Shown here piece after piece: positions 44,436 through 54,561 of a stretch of 64,000 nucleotides of DNA. The number at the start of each line of letters is the position of its first letter. Position 1 is the stretch's first letter. The notes beneath the pieces are model-generated. The model ran no database searches. It worked only from the letters and a program-made list of their open reading frames with translations, and was not told the origin of the DNA. The position numbers and the translations under genes are program-made. The stretch is from Rhodobacteraceae bacterium LMO-JJ12 (GTDB lineage Bacteria > Pseudomonadota > Alphaproteobacteria > Rhodobacterales > Rhodobacteraceae): NCBI GenBank assembly GCA_021555075.1, contig JAKGBX010000001.1:1178001-1242000 (forward strand), in the 5' to 3' direction.

Positions 44436-45980
44436 TCAGCCGCCGCGCCGCAGGGCGTCGCGAAAGTCACGCAGCGCGAAGGCGCCGAGGAGTTGACCTG
44501 AGAGGAAATAGCTGACCATTCCCGAACCCACCAGGATGAGCAGCGCCAGATACCGCCAGCCGGTCGCGGTGATCAGCGGCCCGAGCAGAAGGTTCACGCC
44601 CCAGAGCACGACGCCCATCACACCTGAAGCCAGAATGATGCGCCACAAGCGGCGTTTGAAGCGGTCGTCAAACCGGGCCATATCGCCCATTGGCTTTGTG
44701 CCCCGCATCAGCAGCAAGACCATGGCCCAGCCCGCGAGGGTGGTGGCGATGGCCGGTGCGACCCAGCCGATATAGGGGTGAAAACCGATGGCCACCGCCG
44801 CATTGATCACCATCGCCCAGAGCGCAAAGCGGAATGGGGTGCGGGTGTCTTCGCGGGCGAAATAGAGTGGCTGCAACACCCGTTGCAGCACGAAAGCAGG
44901 CAGGCCAAGACCATAGATCGCGGTGGCCAGAGCGATGGCCGCGCTGTCGTCTGAGGTTTGCGCGCCACGCTCAAACAGCACCGAGACCAGCGGCATCGGG
45001 ATCACCATCAGCGCCACGGCCGAGGGGATGGTTAGGGCCAGCGAAATCTCGCCCGCGCGCGAGAACGCATCGCGCGATCCGGGGGCGTCACCGTCGCGCA
45101 GGCGGCGCGAGAGGTCGGGCAACAGAACAATGCCCACCGCGATGCCGACAACCCCGAGCGGCAATTGATAGAGCCGGTCGGCGGCAAACAGCCAGCTGAC
45201 GGCGGATTCGGTGCGCGAGGCAACCTGTTGGCCGACCAGAAGGTTGATTTGCATGACGCCCGAGCTGAGCGCTGCGGGAAGGGCGACCGCGACGAGGTGT
45301 TTCATCTCAGGGGTCCAGCGCGGGCGGCCCGGTGTGATCTTGATCCCGGCGCGCGATGCAGCGAACCAGACCAGCGCGAGTTGGGCGATACCCGCCAGAG
45401 GCACGGTCCAGACCAGCCACAAGATCACCTCCTGGCCGAGCCAGACCGCCAGGGCCATGGCGCAGACCACGAAGATATTGAGCAGAACGGGCGCGGCGGC
45501 GGCCACGGCAAAGCGGCCAGTGGCGTTCAGCACGCCGGAAAACAGCGCCGAGAGCGACATGAAGAGAATGTAGGGAAAGACCACGCGGCCATAGCCGACG
45601 GTCAGATCAAATCGGGCATCACCCGAGAAACCCTCGGCGGTGAGCCAGACAAATCCGGGCATGAAGATCATCGCCAGCGCGGTGAGCGCCATGACGATCA
45701 GCGCGAGGCCGTTGAAGGCCTCTTGGGCGAAGCCCTGCGGATTATCGCCCGCTTCGTAGCGTTTGGAAAACATCGGCACAAAGGCGGCGTTGAACGCGCC
45801 CTCGGCAAAGAAGCGGCGGAACATGTTGGGCAGGCGGAAGGCGGCGACAAAAGCGTCCATCACCGGGCCGGGGCCGATCAGCGCCAGGATCATGATCTCG
45901 CGCACGAAGCCGAGGATTCGGCTCATCAAAGTCCAGAAGCCCACGGTGAGGAAGCCGGAAACGAGGCGGATGGGTTTCAT
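44436..45980 (-). CDS. murJ: Lipid II flippase MurJ
   Basis: MurJ flips the peptidoglycan precursor lipid II across the inner membrane. The 514-aa protein has about 14 hydrophobic segments and the family start MKPIRLVSGFLTVGFWTLMSRILGF, with the following PGPVMDAFVAAFRLPNMFRRFFAEGAFNAAFVP. Essential in most bacteria. It is placed between the DUF protein and the rhomboid-like gene and faces the latter. Confidence 0.96.
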   Translation of the reverse strand: MKPIRLVSGFLTVGFWTLMSRILGFVREIMILALIGPGPVMDAFVAAFRLPNMFRRFFAEGAFNAAFVPMFSKRYEAGDNPQGFAQEAFNGLALIVMALTALAMIFMPGFVWLTAEGFSGDARFDLTVGYGRVVFPYILFMSLSALFSGVLNATGRFAVAAAAPVLLNIFVVCAMALAVWLGQEVILWLVWTVPLAGIAQLALVWFAASRAGIKITPGRPRWTPEMKHLVAVALPAALSSGVMQINLLVGQQVASRTESAVSWLFAADRLYQLPLGVVGIAVGIVLLPDLSRRLRDGDAPGSRDAFSRAGEISLALTIPSAVALMVIPMPLVSVLFERGAQTSDDSAAIALATAIYGLGLPAFVLQRVLQPLYFAREDTRTPFRFALWAMVINAAVAIGFHPYIGWVAPAIATTLAGWAMVLLLMRGTKPMGDMARFDDRFKRRLWRIILASGVMGVVLWGVNLLLGPLITATGWRYLALLILVGSGMVSYFLSGQLLGAFALRDFRDALRRGG

Positions 45981-46176
45981 GTCTGCTCAAGCCTAATGGG
46001 GTGCGGGGCCGTTTTGATGAGGCTTATAGCGGTTTGCAGGTAAGGGGGGAACGGGCGTTTTTGAATGGTGGGTGAGGGACCGTTTTGACGGATACCCTTG
46101 TTTCAGCTTACGTCCGCATCTTAAAAGCAACTTGCTGGTAGCTTTAGGTGACGTTGGAAATCGCGCAGGAGGACTA

Positions 46177-47016
46177 ATGATAAAACTGATTTCTATCCTT
46201 GTTGTCTGTCTCGTGCTTGTCGCAGTTGTATTGAGCATTTGGCGGTTGGCGGATTACCGGGCTGATCTGTCGGAGATGAATCGACTGCGTGGCGAACAGC
46301 CCGTTGATCCGAGCAAGTTCACAGCCAGCATGATCGCCGGTCTGCCGGAACCGGCCCGCAGGTATTTCACCTTTGCCATCATCGAAGGCACGCCGCTGTT
46401 TACTGTTGCGGAAATTGAGATGGCAGGGCAATTCAGCCTCGGCACAAAAGACGCCCCCAATTACATGGATATGACGGCGTCGCAGGTACTTGCGGCGCCA
46501 GTCGGTTTTGTGTGGAGGATGTCGGGTGGGTCCGGGTTGATGAGAATGGCCGGATCAGACAGCGGACGCTGGACGCGGTTCTGGCTGGCCGGATTGGCAC
46601 CGGTGGCCCGGTTTGGAGGCAATTTGGACCACACAAGATCGGCCTTTGGACGGTATGTGGCCGAGGCCGCATTCTGGACACCTGCGGCGTTGTTGCCGGG
46701 GCCGAATGTGACTTGGGAAGCTGTGGACGAAAACACCGCGCGGTTCACCATGATTCATGACGGCGTCTCGCAATCCGTGGATGTCACTGTGGATGCGGCG
46801 GGTCGCCCGATCGTTGTGCAGTTCCAACGCTGGAGCAATGCAAACCCCGAGGGCGTGCACCGCCTGCAACCTTTCGGTGGATTTCTATCAGATTTTCAGG
46901 AGGTGCAGGGATTTCGGGTGCCGATGCATGTGGAGGCGGGCAATTTCTTTGGCACCGATGCGTATTTCCCGTTTTTTATCGCCGATGTGTCGGGGGTTCG
47001 GTTCCCGTTACCTTGA
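46177..47016 (+). CDS. Membrane-anchored protein, DUF6544/DUF6920-like
   Basis: The 279-aa protein starts MIKLISILVVCLVLVAVVLS, one N-terminal membrane helix, with CAGGAGG upstream. The rest appears beta-rich and extracytoplasmic. Key stretches are LPEPARRYFTFAI, SGRWTRFWLAGLAPVAR, YVAEAAFWTPAALLPG and TWEAVDENTARFTM, which recall DUF6544/DUF6920-type proteins (lipid-binding-like, function unknown). Family naming is from memory and moderate. It lies between murJ and glnD, on the opposite strand to both. Confidence 0.75.
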   Translation: MIKLISILVVCLVLVAVVLSIWRLADYRADLSEMNRLRGEQPVDPSKFTASMIAGLPEPARRYFTFAIIEGTPLFTVAEIEMAGQFSLGTKDAPNYMDMTASQVLAAPVGFVWRMSGGSGLMRMAGSDSGRWTRFWLAGLAPVARFGGNLDHTRSAFGRYVAEAAFWTPAALLPGPNVTWEAVDENTARFTMIHDGVSQSVDVTVDAAGRPIVVQFQRWSNANPEGVHRLQPFGGFLSDFQEVQGFRVPMHVEAGNFFGTDAYFPFFIADVSGVRFPLP

Positions 47017-47237
47017 AGGGGGTGTTGAATTCCAATCGAACATTGTCGGTGATGCAGATGTCGTTGCCAGACAGGTCTATCCCTTCGGCGTCCAGTCCAT
47101 GCCTATTTGGCCATAACCCTGCTTTAACGCGCCCGGCATTGCGGTGAGGCGGTCTTCGCGCTTGACTGGGGTCTGACGTGGACGCTTGCAAGCGGGCCAG
47201 TCGGCGCTTCAAGCCTGTCAGAGATACCCATCGGGCA

Positions 47238-50027
47238 TCATGCCGAGGCGCGTTCCACGCCGCGCGTGATCGCCTCGCGGAGTTTCTTTTCCAGAGATTT
47301 CTGTTTCGTTTCGGAATGGAATTTCAGGCCGAACATGTCCTTGACATAAAAGCTGTCGACCACTTGTTCGCCGAAGGTCGCGATCACCGCCGAGGCGATG
47401 TAGACATTGCTGTTGGCCAGCGTGCGGGTCAGGTCATAGAGCAGGCCGGGGCGGTCGCGGGTGTCGACCTCGATGATGGTGTAGATTTCGGAGCCTTCAT
47501 TGTCGAAGGTGATGGTGGTGGGCACGCGGAAGGCGCGTTCGCGTTTCTTGATCTTGTCACGGGTGATGATCGCGTCGCCGGTGAGCACTTCCCCGCTCAG
47601 CGTCTTGTGGATCATCTGTTCCAGACGTTTGAGTTTGCGCATTTCATAAGGGTGGCCTTCGGCGTCCTGAATCCAGAAGGCAGCGGTGGCGAAGCCGTCT
47701 TTTGACGTGAAGGTGCGCGCATCAACGATATTGGCCCCGACAAGGCCCAAAGCGCCACACATCCGGCTGAAAATGCCCGGATGGTCGGCCATCACGAAAC
47801 AGGCGCGGGTGGCGTCGCGGTCTTCATCAGGGTGCAGATCGATGCGCACTTCGTTGTCCTGTAGATCCTTGAGCAGGCGCGCAAAGACAACATGTGCCGT
47901 GGAATGCAGGCCCTGCCAATAGGGCGGATAATGCCGCGAGGTTTCAAGCTTGAGGTCGGCCTTGTCCCAATCGGGCAGGGCGGCGCGCAGGGCTTTCTTG
48001 GCCTCGGTGCCGCGCACCTCGCGGCTGAGGGCTTCCATACCGTCTTCGAGGGCGCGCCGTGTCTGGCGATAGAGCGCGCGCAACAGCACCGCTTTCCAGT
48101 TGTTCCACGTATTCGGGCCGACGCCGCGAATATCGCAGACGGTCAGCAAAAGCAGAAGGTCGAGGCGTTTGACCGAGCCGACCGCCTTGGCGAAATCGCG
48201 CACCGTGCGCGGATCGGCGATATCGCGTTTCTGGGCCATGTCCGACATCAGGAGGTGATAGCGCACCAACCATTCCACGGTTTCGCAATCGGCTTTGGAA
48301 AGCCGCAGACGGCGCGTGATACTGCGCGAAATCTGCGCCCCCAGCACCGAATGATCCACCGCGCGCCCCTTGCCGATATCGTGGCACAACATCGCCACCA
48401 TCAGCACCTTGCGATTGATCCCCGAACGCAGGATTTCCGTGGCGACCGGCAGTTCTTCTTGCAACTCGCCCTGTTCGATCCGGTTGAAATTCGAGATCAC
48501 CTGAATGGTATGCTCGTCCACCGTGTAGGCGTGATACATGTTGAATTGCATCATCGCCACGATCGGCTCGAATTCGGGGATGAAGGCGGAAAGCACGCCG
48601 AGTTCGTTCATCCGGCGCAGGGCGCGTTCGGGGTTGCCGTGTTTCAGCAGCAGGTCGAGGAAGATGCGGGTGGCTTCCTTATTTTCACGCATCGCGTCGT
48701 CGATCTTGTCAAGATTGGCCGTGACAAGACGCATGGCGTCCGGGTGGATCAGCATGCCGGTGCGCAGGCCTTCCTCAAACAGTCGCAGGATATTGACCGG
48801 ATCGGCAAGAAACTTGCGCTGGTTCTGGATCGCCAGACGGCCATGCACGATCTTGTAGCCGTCTTTGAGTTTGCGGCGGCGTTTGAAAAGCCGCTCGAGC
48901 AGGGGTTCATTCTTGGCGTTGACCGCCTCCAGCTTGGTCAGGACGATCCGGGTCAGATCGCCCACAAGGGTGGCGTGGCGGAAGTAATCCTGCATGAAGT
49001 GTTCGACAGCGCGGCGCCCGCCGCGATCTTGATACCCCATGCGTTCGGCCATCTGGACCTGCATGTCGAAGCTGAGTTTTTCGTTGGCGCGCCCAGAGGC
49101 GAGGTGCAAATGGCAGCGCACGGCCCAGATGAAATTTTCGGCTTCTTCGAACATCGCCAGTTCTTCGGGCGTGAACACCTTGAGGCGGACCAGATCATCG
49201 ACGTCACGCACATCGTACATGTATTTCGCAATCCAGAAGAGCGATTGCAGGTCGCGCAAACCGCCTTTGCCCTCCTTGACGTTGGGTTCGACCACGTAAC
49301 GCTCGCCCTGTTTGAGGTGGCGTGCGTCGCGTTCGGCAAGTTTGGCCTCGATGAACGCATGCGCCGTGCCCTTGAAAAGCTCGGTGCGCAGGGTTTCCTG
49401 CAATTGGACGGCGAGATTGGCGTCGCCGACGAGGTAACGCTGTTCGAGGAGCGCGGTGCGAATGGTGTAATCCTCGCGCCCGAGCCGCAGGCAATCGTTT
49501 ACCGTGCGGCTGGCGTGGCCGACTTTCAGGTGCATGTCCCAGAACACGTAGAGCATGGATTCGATCACGCTTTCGGCCCATGGGGTGATTTTGCGCGGGG
49601 TGAGGAACAGGAGGTCGATATCCGAGGCCGGGGCCATATCGCCACGGCCATAACCGCCTACGGCCAGCAGCGATAGGCGCTCGCCCTCGGTCGGATTGGG
49701 CAAGGGGTGCAATCGGGTTGTGGCAACCTGATAGGTGGCGGCGACGATGCAGTCAGTCAGCCAGGTATAAGCGCGGATTGTCGGGTCAGCCTTGAAAGGT
49801 TCGGCCTCAAACGCGGCCTGGATTTGCGCCATCCCGGCGTCGCGCGCATCGCCGAGGATGCGCACCACTTCCGGGCGCAGGGCGGCTTCATCGCTGGCTT
49901 TGCTGCAGGCTTCGCCAAGGGTCTGGGCGATCGCGGCGCGGTCGAATATCGCATCCGCCGGGCAGATCAGATCATAAGGCGGATCGACCGGCCCGGGCAT
50001 CAGGCTGCCAGAATCAAAGGTCTGCAT
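47238..50027 (-). CDS. glnD: [Protein-PII] uridylyltransferase/uridylyl-removing enzyme
   Basis: GlnD senses glutamine and uridylylates or deuridylylates PII proteins. The 929-aa enzyme contains the nucleotidyltransferase motif GGYGRGDMAPASDIDLLFL (residues 124-142) and the PII-UMP-type N-terminus. A central HD domain (CHDIGKGRAVDHS) performs the removing activity, and two C-terminal ACT domains bind glutamine (FVMADHPGIFSRMCGALGL; TRDRPGLLYDLTRTLANS). All elements are intact. It starts 25 bp after the LpoA-like gene on the same strand, suggesting co-transcription. Confidence 0.97.
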   Translation of the reverse strand: MQTFDSGSLMPGPVDPPYDLICPADAIFDRAAIAQTLGEACSKASDEAALRPEVVRILGDARDAGMAQIQAAFEAEPFKADPTIRAYTWLTDCIVAATYQVATTRLHPLPNPTEGERLSLLAVGGYGRGDMAPASDIDLLFLTPRKITPWAESVIESMLYVFWDMHLKVGHASRTVNDCLRLGREDYTIRTALLEQRYLVGDANLAVQLQETLRTELFKGTAHAFIEAKLAERDARHLKQGERYVVEPNVKEGKGGLRDLQSLFWIAKYMYDVRDVDDLVRLKVFTPEELAMFEEAENFIWAVRCHLHLASGRANEKLSFDMQVQMAERMGYQDRGGRRAVEHFMQDYFRHATLVGDLTRIVLTKLEAVNAKNEPLLERLFKRRRKLKDGYKIVHGRLAIQNQRKFLADPVNILRLFEEGLRTGMLIHPDAMRLVTANLDKIDDAMRENKEATRIFLDLLLKHGNPERALRRMNELGVLSAFIPEFEPIVAMMQFNMYHAYTVDEHTIQVISNFNRIEQGELQEELPVATEILRSGINRKVLMVAMLCHDIGKGRAVDHSVLGAQISRSITRRLRLSKADCETVEWLVRYHLLMSDMAQKRDIADPRTVRDFAKAVGSVKRLDLLLLLTVCDIRGVGPNTWNNWKAVLLRALYRQTRRALEDGMEALSREVRGTEAKKALRAALPDWDKADLKLETSRHYPPYWQGLHSTAHVVFARLLKDLQDNEVRIDLHPDEDRDATRACFVMADHPGIFSRMCGALGLVGANIVDARTFTSKDGFATAAFWIQDAEGHPYEMRKLKRLEQMIHKTLSGEVLTGDAIITRDKIKKRERAFRVPTTITFDNEGSEIYTIIEVDTRDRPGLLYDLTRTLANSNVYIASAVIATFGEQVVDSFYVKDMFGLKFHSETKQKSLEKKLREAITRGVERASA

Positions 50028-50052
50028 CAGAGACCTGCATCAATCACCAGCA

Positions 50053-51243
50053 TCAGAAACCTGCGCCGCCAAACGAGGCGGGCGCAGGATCGACCACGAC
50101 GACTTTGCGATCACGGATCTGAGCCACGGCGAGGCCGCGTTCGTTGGTGCCATCGGGGCGCAGGCGGAAGATACCGGTGGCACCCTGGAAGCCCGCGCCC
50201 TGGGTTAGCGCAGCCCCGGTCAGCGCATTCGACTTGCCGGATTTGACCAGCGCGCCAATGGCGGCGATGCCGTCATAGCCAAGTGCGGCGATGGGATGCG
50301 GATCGGTGCCGTAAGCGGAATTGTAGCGGGCGCGGAAGGCCTGATCCTTGCGCGGGTCGGGCATGGCGAACCAGCCCCCCTGAACGCCCGGAAGCTCCAG
50401 CGTTTGCGGCGGGATGTCCCAACGGGAAAGGCCGATATATTGCGTGGTCGCGGGGCTGAGACCGGCTTCGGGCAACATCTGTGCGAAAAGCGGCAGGGCC
50501 CCCGCAGTGTTGGCGGTGAGGAAGATCGCGTTGGCCTGACCTGAGGCGGCAGCGGCCTTGATACGGGGCATGGCGGCGACAACGCCTTGCTGGCTGAACT
50601 CGTAAGAAACGGTGCCCGCCATGGTGGCGCCGGTGCGCGCGACGGCCGATTGAATGGCGCGGCTGCCAAGCTCTCCGGCGAGGTTCTGCGAATGCACGAC
50701 GAGGATGCGGCCCTTGCCCTGGCGCACGGCGTATCCGGCAAGGCGGGTCGCGGTATTTTCAAACGTCGGGCCAAGCACGAAGACGTTGCCGCCCGCGATG
50801 GTGGGGTTGTTGGAGAACGCCAGAACGTTGACGCCTTTGGGGGCGGCGGCGACTCCTGCGGCGTTGGCGGCTTCGCCAAAGACCGGACCGAGGATGATCT
50901 TGGCGCCATCGGCCACGGCCTGGGCCGCGGCGGCCTGAGCAGTGCCGGCATTGCCCGCCGTGGCATAGACGCGCAGGTCGATCATCACCCCGTCGAGATC
51001 GGCGATCGCCAAACGGGCGGCGTCTTCAAGGCTTTTGGCAAGAAATTCATCGCTGTTGCTGCCCGAACCGCGCGGCAGGAGTAGCGCCACGGGAACCGGT
51101 GCGGAAGGATTGATGCTTGGGCCGCCGCCGGAGGCGACACCGCCGCCGAGCGAGATCGGCTCACATGCAGCGAGCCAGAGGATCGCAGCAAGCGCCGTCA
51201 GGCGCGCAGCGGACTTGCGGATCGGGGACAAAACAGCAAACAT
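50053..51243 (-). CDS. LpoA-like penicillin-binding protein activator lipoprotein
   Basis: The 396-aa lipoprotein starts MFAVLSPIRKSAARLTALAA with lipobox LWLAAC (Cys about 26). Its mature part is a type 1 periplasmic-binding fold (VPVALLLPRGSGSN, KIILGPVFGEAANAAGVAA, IVVHSQNLAGEL-like, GWFAMPDP). LpoA activates PBP1A in gamma-proteobacteria; the alphaproteobacterial homologue's partner is not proven. Synteny supports the call, since rsmI is divergent and yraN follows, as in the E. coli yraL-lpoA-yraN locus. The start was set at ATG 51243, which has GAGAGG upstream. Confidence 0.88.
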   Translation of the reverse strand: MFAVLSPIRKSAARLTALAAILWLAACEPISLGGGVASGGGPSINPSAPVPVALLLPRGSGSNSDEFLAKSLEDAARLAIADLDGVMIDLRVYATAGNAGTAQAAAAQAVADGAKIILGPVFGEAANAAGVAAAPKGVNVLAFSNNPTIAGGNVFVLGPTFENTATRLAGYAVRQGKGRILVVHSQNLAGELGSRAIQSAVARTGATMAGTVSYEFSQQGVVAAMPRIKAAAASGQANAIFLTANTAGALPLFAQMLPEAGLSPATTQYIGLSRWDIPPQTLELPGVQGGWFAMPDPRKDQAFRARYNSAYGTDPHPIAALGYDGIAAIGALVKSGKSNALTGAALTQGAGFQGATGIFRLRPDGTNERGLAVAQIRDRKVVVVDPAPASFGGAGF

Positions 51244-51313
51244 GCAAAACCTCTCGCTCACTCAAAGGGTCCGCCCGGACAAGGCGGAAGGGTGATGGGA
51301 ATAATAAACGTCC

Positions 51314-52216
51314 ATGATGCGGGGTCCAGTGGTGAATTTCGAGCCGAGTAAACTTGCCCCCGGGCTGTATCTGATTGCGACGCCGATCGGGTCGGCACGC
51401 GACATTACACTCAGGGCGCTGGATCTGCTGGCGGCGGCAGATGTGATCGCGGCCGAGGACACCCGCAGCATGCGGCGGCTGCTGGAGATTCATGGCATTG
51501 CCCTGGGCAGTCGTCCGTTGGTCGCCTATCACGATCACAGCGGTGAGGGCACGCGGACACGGCTGATGCAGGCTTTGGGGGAAGGAAAATCGGTGCTCTA
51601 TGCCTCGGAGGCAGGCACGCCGATGGTGTCGGACCCGGGGTTCGATCTGGTGCGCGCGGCGCGCGATCAGGGGGTTGCGGTGACCTCGGCGCCGGGGCCT
51701 TCGGCGGCGATCACGGCGTTGACATTGGCCGGGTTGCCGACGGATCGTTTTTTCTTTGCCGGGTTTCTGCCAAACACCAAAGGCAAGCGGAAAACCGCGC
51801 TTGGCGAATTGAGCGAGGTGCCCGGCACCCTGATTTTTTACGAATCGCCACACCGGATAGCAGCGACGCTGGCCGATGCGGTTCAGGTGTTGGGGGCGCA
51901 ACGACAGGGCGCGATCTGTCGTGAGTTGACCAAGAAGTTCGAAGAAGTATTGACCGGAAGTCTGGAGGAATTGGCTGAACTGACTGCGCAGCGGGTGCTG
52001 AAAGGGGAAATTGTTTTCCTGGTGGGGCGGGGAAATTCATCGAAAATTAGTGATTTTGATTTGGACTCAGAGGTGCGGCGGGCGCTTGATTCTATGTCGG
52101 TGCGGGATGCAGCGGACGCGGTGGCGGCAAAAAGCGGTTTGAAACGGCGCGCTGTATACCAACGAGCGTTGGAATTGGCCAAGGCGGGGGAAGAGACAGG
52201 GGACGTTGACGAATGA
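51314..52216 (+). CDS. rsmI: 16S rRNA (cytidine1402-2'-O)-methyltransferase
   Basis: RsmI methylates C1402 of 16S rRNA with S-adenosylmethionine. The 300-aa product has the tetrapyrrole-methylase fold: GLYLIATPIGSARDITLRAL, IAAEDTRSMRRLLEIHG, SEAGTPMVSDPGFDLV and TSAPGPSAAITALTLAGLP. All are standard for the YraL family. yraN overlaps its stop by four bases, so they are coupled. Confidence 0.96.
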   Translation: MMRGPVVNFEPSKLAPGLYLIATPIGSARDITLRALDLLAAADVIAAEDTRSMRRLLEIHGIALGSRPLVAYHDHSGEGTRTRLMQALGEGKSVLYASEAGTPMVSDPGFDLVRAARDQGVAVTSAPGPSAAITALTLAGLPTDRFFFAGFLPNTKGKRKTALGELSEVPGTLIFYESPHRIAATLADAVQVLGAQRQGAICRELTKKFEEVLTGSLEELAELTAQRVLKGEIVFLVGRGNSSKISDFDLDSEVRRALDSMSVRDAADAVAAKSGLKRRAVYQRALELAKAGEETGDVDE

Positions 52217-52626
52217 CAGCGCATTTTCCGGTGGCGAAATCTCACGGTTCTGCTGTGGCGACGCGGCGGGTGCGCGGCAAGCGGGCCTATTGTGCGGGTC
52301 TTGCCGCAGAGGAGCAGGTGGCGCAGGAGTATGCGCGACGCGGAATGACGCAGGTGCAGCAGCGCTGGCGTGGTCAGCGCGGTGAGATTGATCTGGTGAT
52401 GCGCGATGGTGAGGCGCTGGTGTTTGTCGAGGTCAAGCAAAGCAGCAGTTTCGAACGTGCCGCCGAAAGCCTGACGGCGCGGCAGATGGCGCGAATCTAT
52501 GGTGCGGCGGAAGAATACCTGTCGCATATGGACCAAGGGCAGCTGAGTGAGACGCGTTTTGATGTGGCGCTTGTGGATGGGCGCGGGGTGATCCGGATCA
52601 TAGAGAATGCCTTCGGCGCGTTCTGA
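52213..52626 (+). CDS. yraN: YraN family endonuclease-fold protein (UPF0102)
   Basis: The 137-aa protein has the PD-(D/E)XK-like core GEIDLVMRDGEALVFVEVKQ, the conserved E-I-D and E-V-K residues of the family. The alphaproteobacterial N-terminus KRAYCAGLAAEEQVAQEYAR precedes it. The start overlaps the rsmI stop. The function of UPF0102 is not fully established. Confidence 0.93.
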   Translation: MTAHFPVAKSHGSAVATRRVRGKRAYCAGLAAEEQVAQEYARRGMTQVQQRWRGQRGEIDLVMRDGEALVFVEVKQSSSFERAAESLTARQMARIYGAAEEYLSHMDQGQLSETRFDVALVDGRGVIRIIENAFGAF

Positions 52627-52687
52627 CGTTGCACCGAATGCGGGGTTGCGCCATGAAGAAGGAAGCTCAAGCCCGAGGATGACCTGA

Positions 52688-53653
52688 ATGACCGTAGCCA
52701 CCAAGCCCAAGACCGCGCTTAGAATCGCCTTTCAGATGGACCCGATCGGACCGATCAATATTGATGCCGACAGCAGTTTTCGGCTGGCTGAGGAGGCGCA
52801 GGCGCGGGGGCATTCGCTGTTTTATTACACGCCCGAGCATTTGTCCTTTCGTGAGGGACGGGTGATGGCGCGGGGATGGCCGCTGGAGGTGCAGCGGGTG
52901 AAGGGCGATCATTTCCGTCTGGGTGAGCAGCAAGATGTCGACCTGTCCGAGTTTGATGTCGTCTGGCTGCGTCAGGATCCGCCGTTTGACATGTTCTATA
53001 TCACCACCACGCATCTGCTTGATCGGATTCACCCGAAAACGCTCGTGGTCAACGATCCGTTCTGGGTGCGCAATTATCCCGAGAAGCTGTTGGTGCTCGA
53101 TTTCCCTGACCTGACACCGCCAACCACGATTGCGCGTGATCTCGACACTATTCGCGCCTTCAAGGACACCCATGGCGACATCATCCTCAAGCCGCTTTAT
53201 GGCAATGGCGGCGCCGGGGTGTTTCGTCTGACCGAGACTGACCGCAACCTCAGTTCGCTGCACGAGCTCTTCACCAGCTTTTCACGTGAGCCGCTGATCG
53301 CGCAGAAATTCCTGCCCGATGTCAGCAATGGCGACAAGCGGGTGATTTTGGTGGATGGCGAACCGGTCGGCGCAATCAACCGGGTACCGGCGGCGGGCGA
53401 GACCCGCTCAAACATGCATGTCGGCGGGCGCCCCGAGAAGATCGGGCTAAGCCAGCGTGATCAGGATATCTGCGCCCGCATTGGCCCGCTTTTGCGCGAA
53501 AAGGGCCAGGTGTTTGTCGGTATCGACGTGATTGGCGACTATCTGACCGAAATCAACGTGACCTCGCCGACCGGTATTCAGGAGTTGGAGCGGTTCGACG
53601 GTATCAACGTGGCGGCGAAAATCTGGGACGTGATCGAGGCCAAACGCGCATGA
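52688..53653 (+). CDS. gshB: Glutathione synthetase
   Basis: GshB ligates gamma-glutamylcysteine and glycine. The 321-aa ATP-grasp protein starts [35 protein letters not shown] and [21 protein letters not shown] are hallmark regions. The ATP-grasp domain includes [16 protein letters not shown] and [20 protein letters not shown], ending [13 protein letters not shown]. The stop overlaps the hydrolase start (ATGA), so the two are co-translated. Confidence 0.97.
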   Translation: MTVATKPKTALRIAFQMDPIGPINIDADSSFRLAEEAQARGHSLFYYTPEHLSFREGRVMARGWPLEVQRVKGDHFRLGEQQDVDLSEFDVVWLRQDPPFDMFYITTTHLLDRIHPKTLVVNDPFWVRNYPEKLLVLDFPDLTPPTTIARDLDTIRAFKDTHGDIILKPLYGNGGAGVFRLTETDRNLSSLHELFTSFSREPLIAQKFLPDVSNGDKRVILVDGEPVGAINRVPAAGETRSNMHVGGRPEKIGLSQRDQDICARIGPLLREKGQVFVGIDVIGDYLTEINVTSPTGIQELERFDGINVAAKIWDVIEAKRA

Positions 53654-54561
53654 GTTTGCGCGCACGTCTGATTAACATCAGCCTGCGATTGTTTGAAAAG
53701 CGCCGCCTGCGTCGAACCGAAGCGCCAGAAGAATTGCGCCGGGGGTTTGAGCGCAGCGCGCGGCTGTTGTTTCATGGTCCGCGCGGCAGCCGCTATGAGC
53801 CGGAGGCGCTGGCGGGCGTGCCGACCCTGAAGGTCAGCGGTCCGGGGGCGCGCGAAGACAGAGTGCTGCTTTATTTCCATGGTGGCGGCTATGTGATGGG
53901 GTCGCCCGCGTCCCACAAGGCGATGCTGGCGCGGTTGTCGGCGTTGACCGGGCGTGTGGCGTGGCTGCCGGATTACCGCAAGGCACCTGAACACCCGTTT
54001 CCGGGGGCGATCGAGGATGCGCTGGCCGTCTACACGGCGCTTTGTGATGAGGGCCCGTCGAGCCGGATCGCTATGGGGGGCGACAGTGCGGGGGGCGGGT
54101 TGGTCTTGGCGTTGCTGGGCGAAATCTGCGCCCGAGGTTTGCCGCAGCCGGCGGGGACGTTTGCATTTTCACCGCTGACGGACATGACGTTTTCGGGCGA
54201 GTCGTTTATTGAGAATGCCCGCGCAGATGTGATGTTGCCGGTGTCGCGGGCGCGCGACATGGAAGAGATGTATCTGGCCGGGGCTGATCCGACAGATCCG
54301 CGCGCTTCGCCGCTGTTTGCACGGTTTTCGGGCGCTGGTCCGGTTTGGATTTCTGCGGGGGATAGCGAAATCCTGCTTGATGACACGCGGCGTATGGCGA
54401 TGCATCTGATTGAACAGGGTGTTGCGGTAACGCAAATTATTGAGCGAGATTTGCCGCATGTCTGGCCAATGTTTCAACGCCTGATGCCAGAGGCGAACGC
54501 GACGTTGGATGATCTGGCGGAGTGGATCACTGCTCTTTCAGAGCCATCAGCCGGAAGCTGA
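53650..54561 (+). CDS. Alpha/beta hydrolase, hormone-sensitive lipase (HSL) type
   Basis: The 303-aa protein has the HSL-family oxyanion motif HGGGYVMGS, nucleophile elbow GGDSAGGG, and late [13 protein letters not shown] and [15 protein letters not shown] containing the probable Asp and His of the triad. It is a cytosolic short-chain ester or lipid hydrolase of unknown substrate. It overlaps gshB at the start and converges with comM, sharing 35 bp at the 3' ends. Confidence 0.92.
   Translation: MSLRARLINISLRLFEKRRLRRTEAPEELRRGFERSARLLFHGPRGSRYEPEALAGVPTLKVSGPGAREDRVLLYFHGGGYVMGSPASHKAMLARLSALTGRVAWLPDYRKAPEHPFPGAIEDALAVYTALCDEGPSSRIAMGGDSAGGGLVLALLGEICARGLPQPAGTFAFSPLTDMTFSGESFIENARADVMLPVSRARDMEEMYLAGADPTDPRASPLFARFSGAGPVWISAGDSEILLDDTRRMAMHLIEQGVAVTQIIERDLPHVWPMFQRLMPEANATLDDLAEWITALSEPSAGS

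Noticed and set aside
47892-49676. Plus-strand ORF of 594 codons
   Set aside because: It is fully antisense to glnD, which has intact motifs along its whole length.
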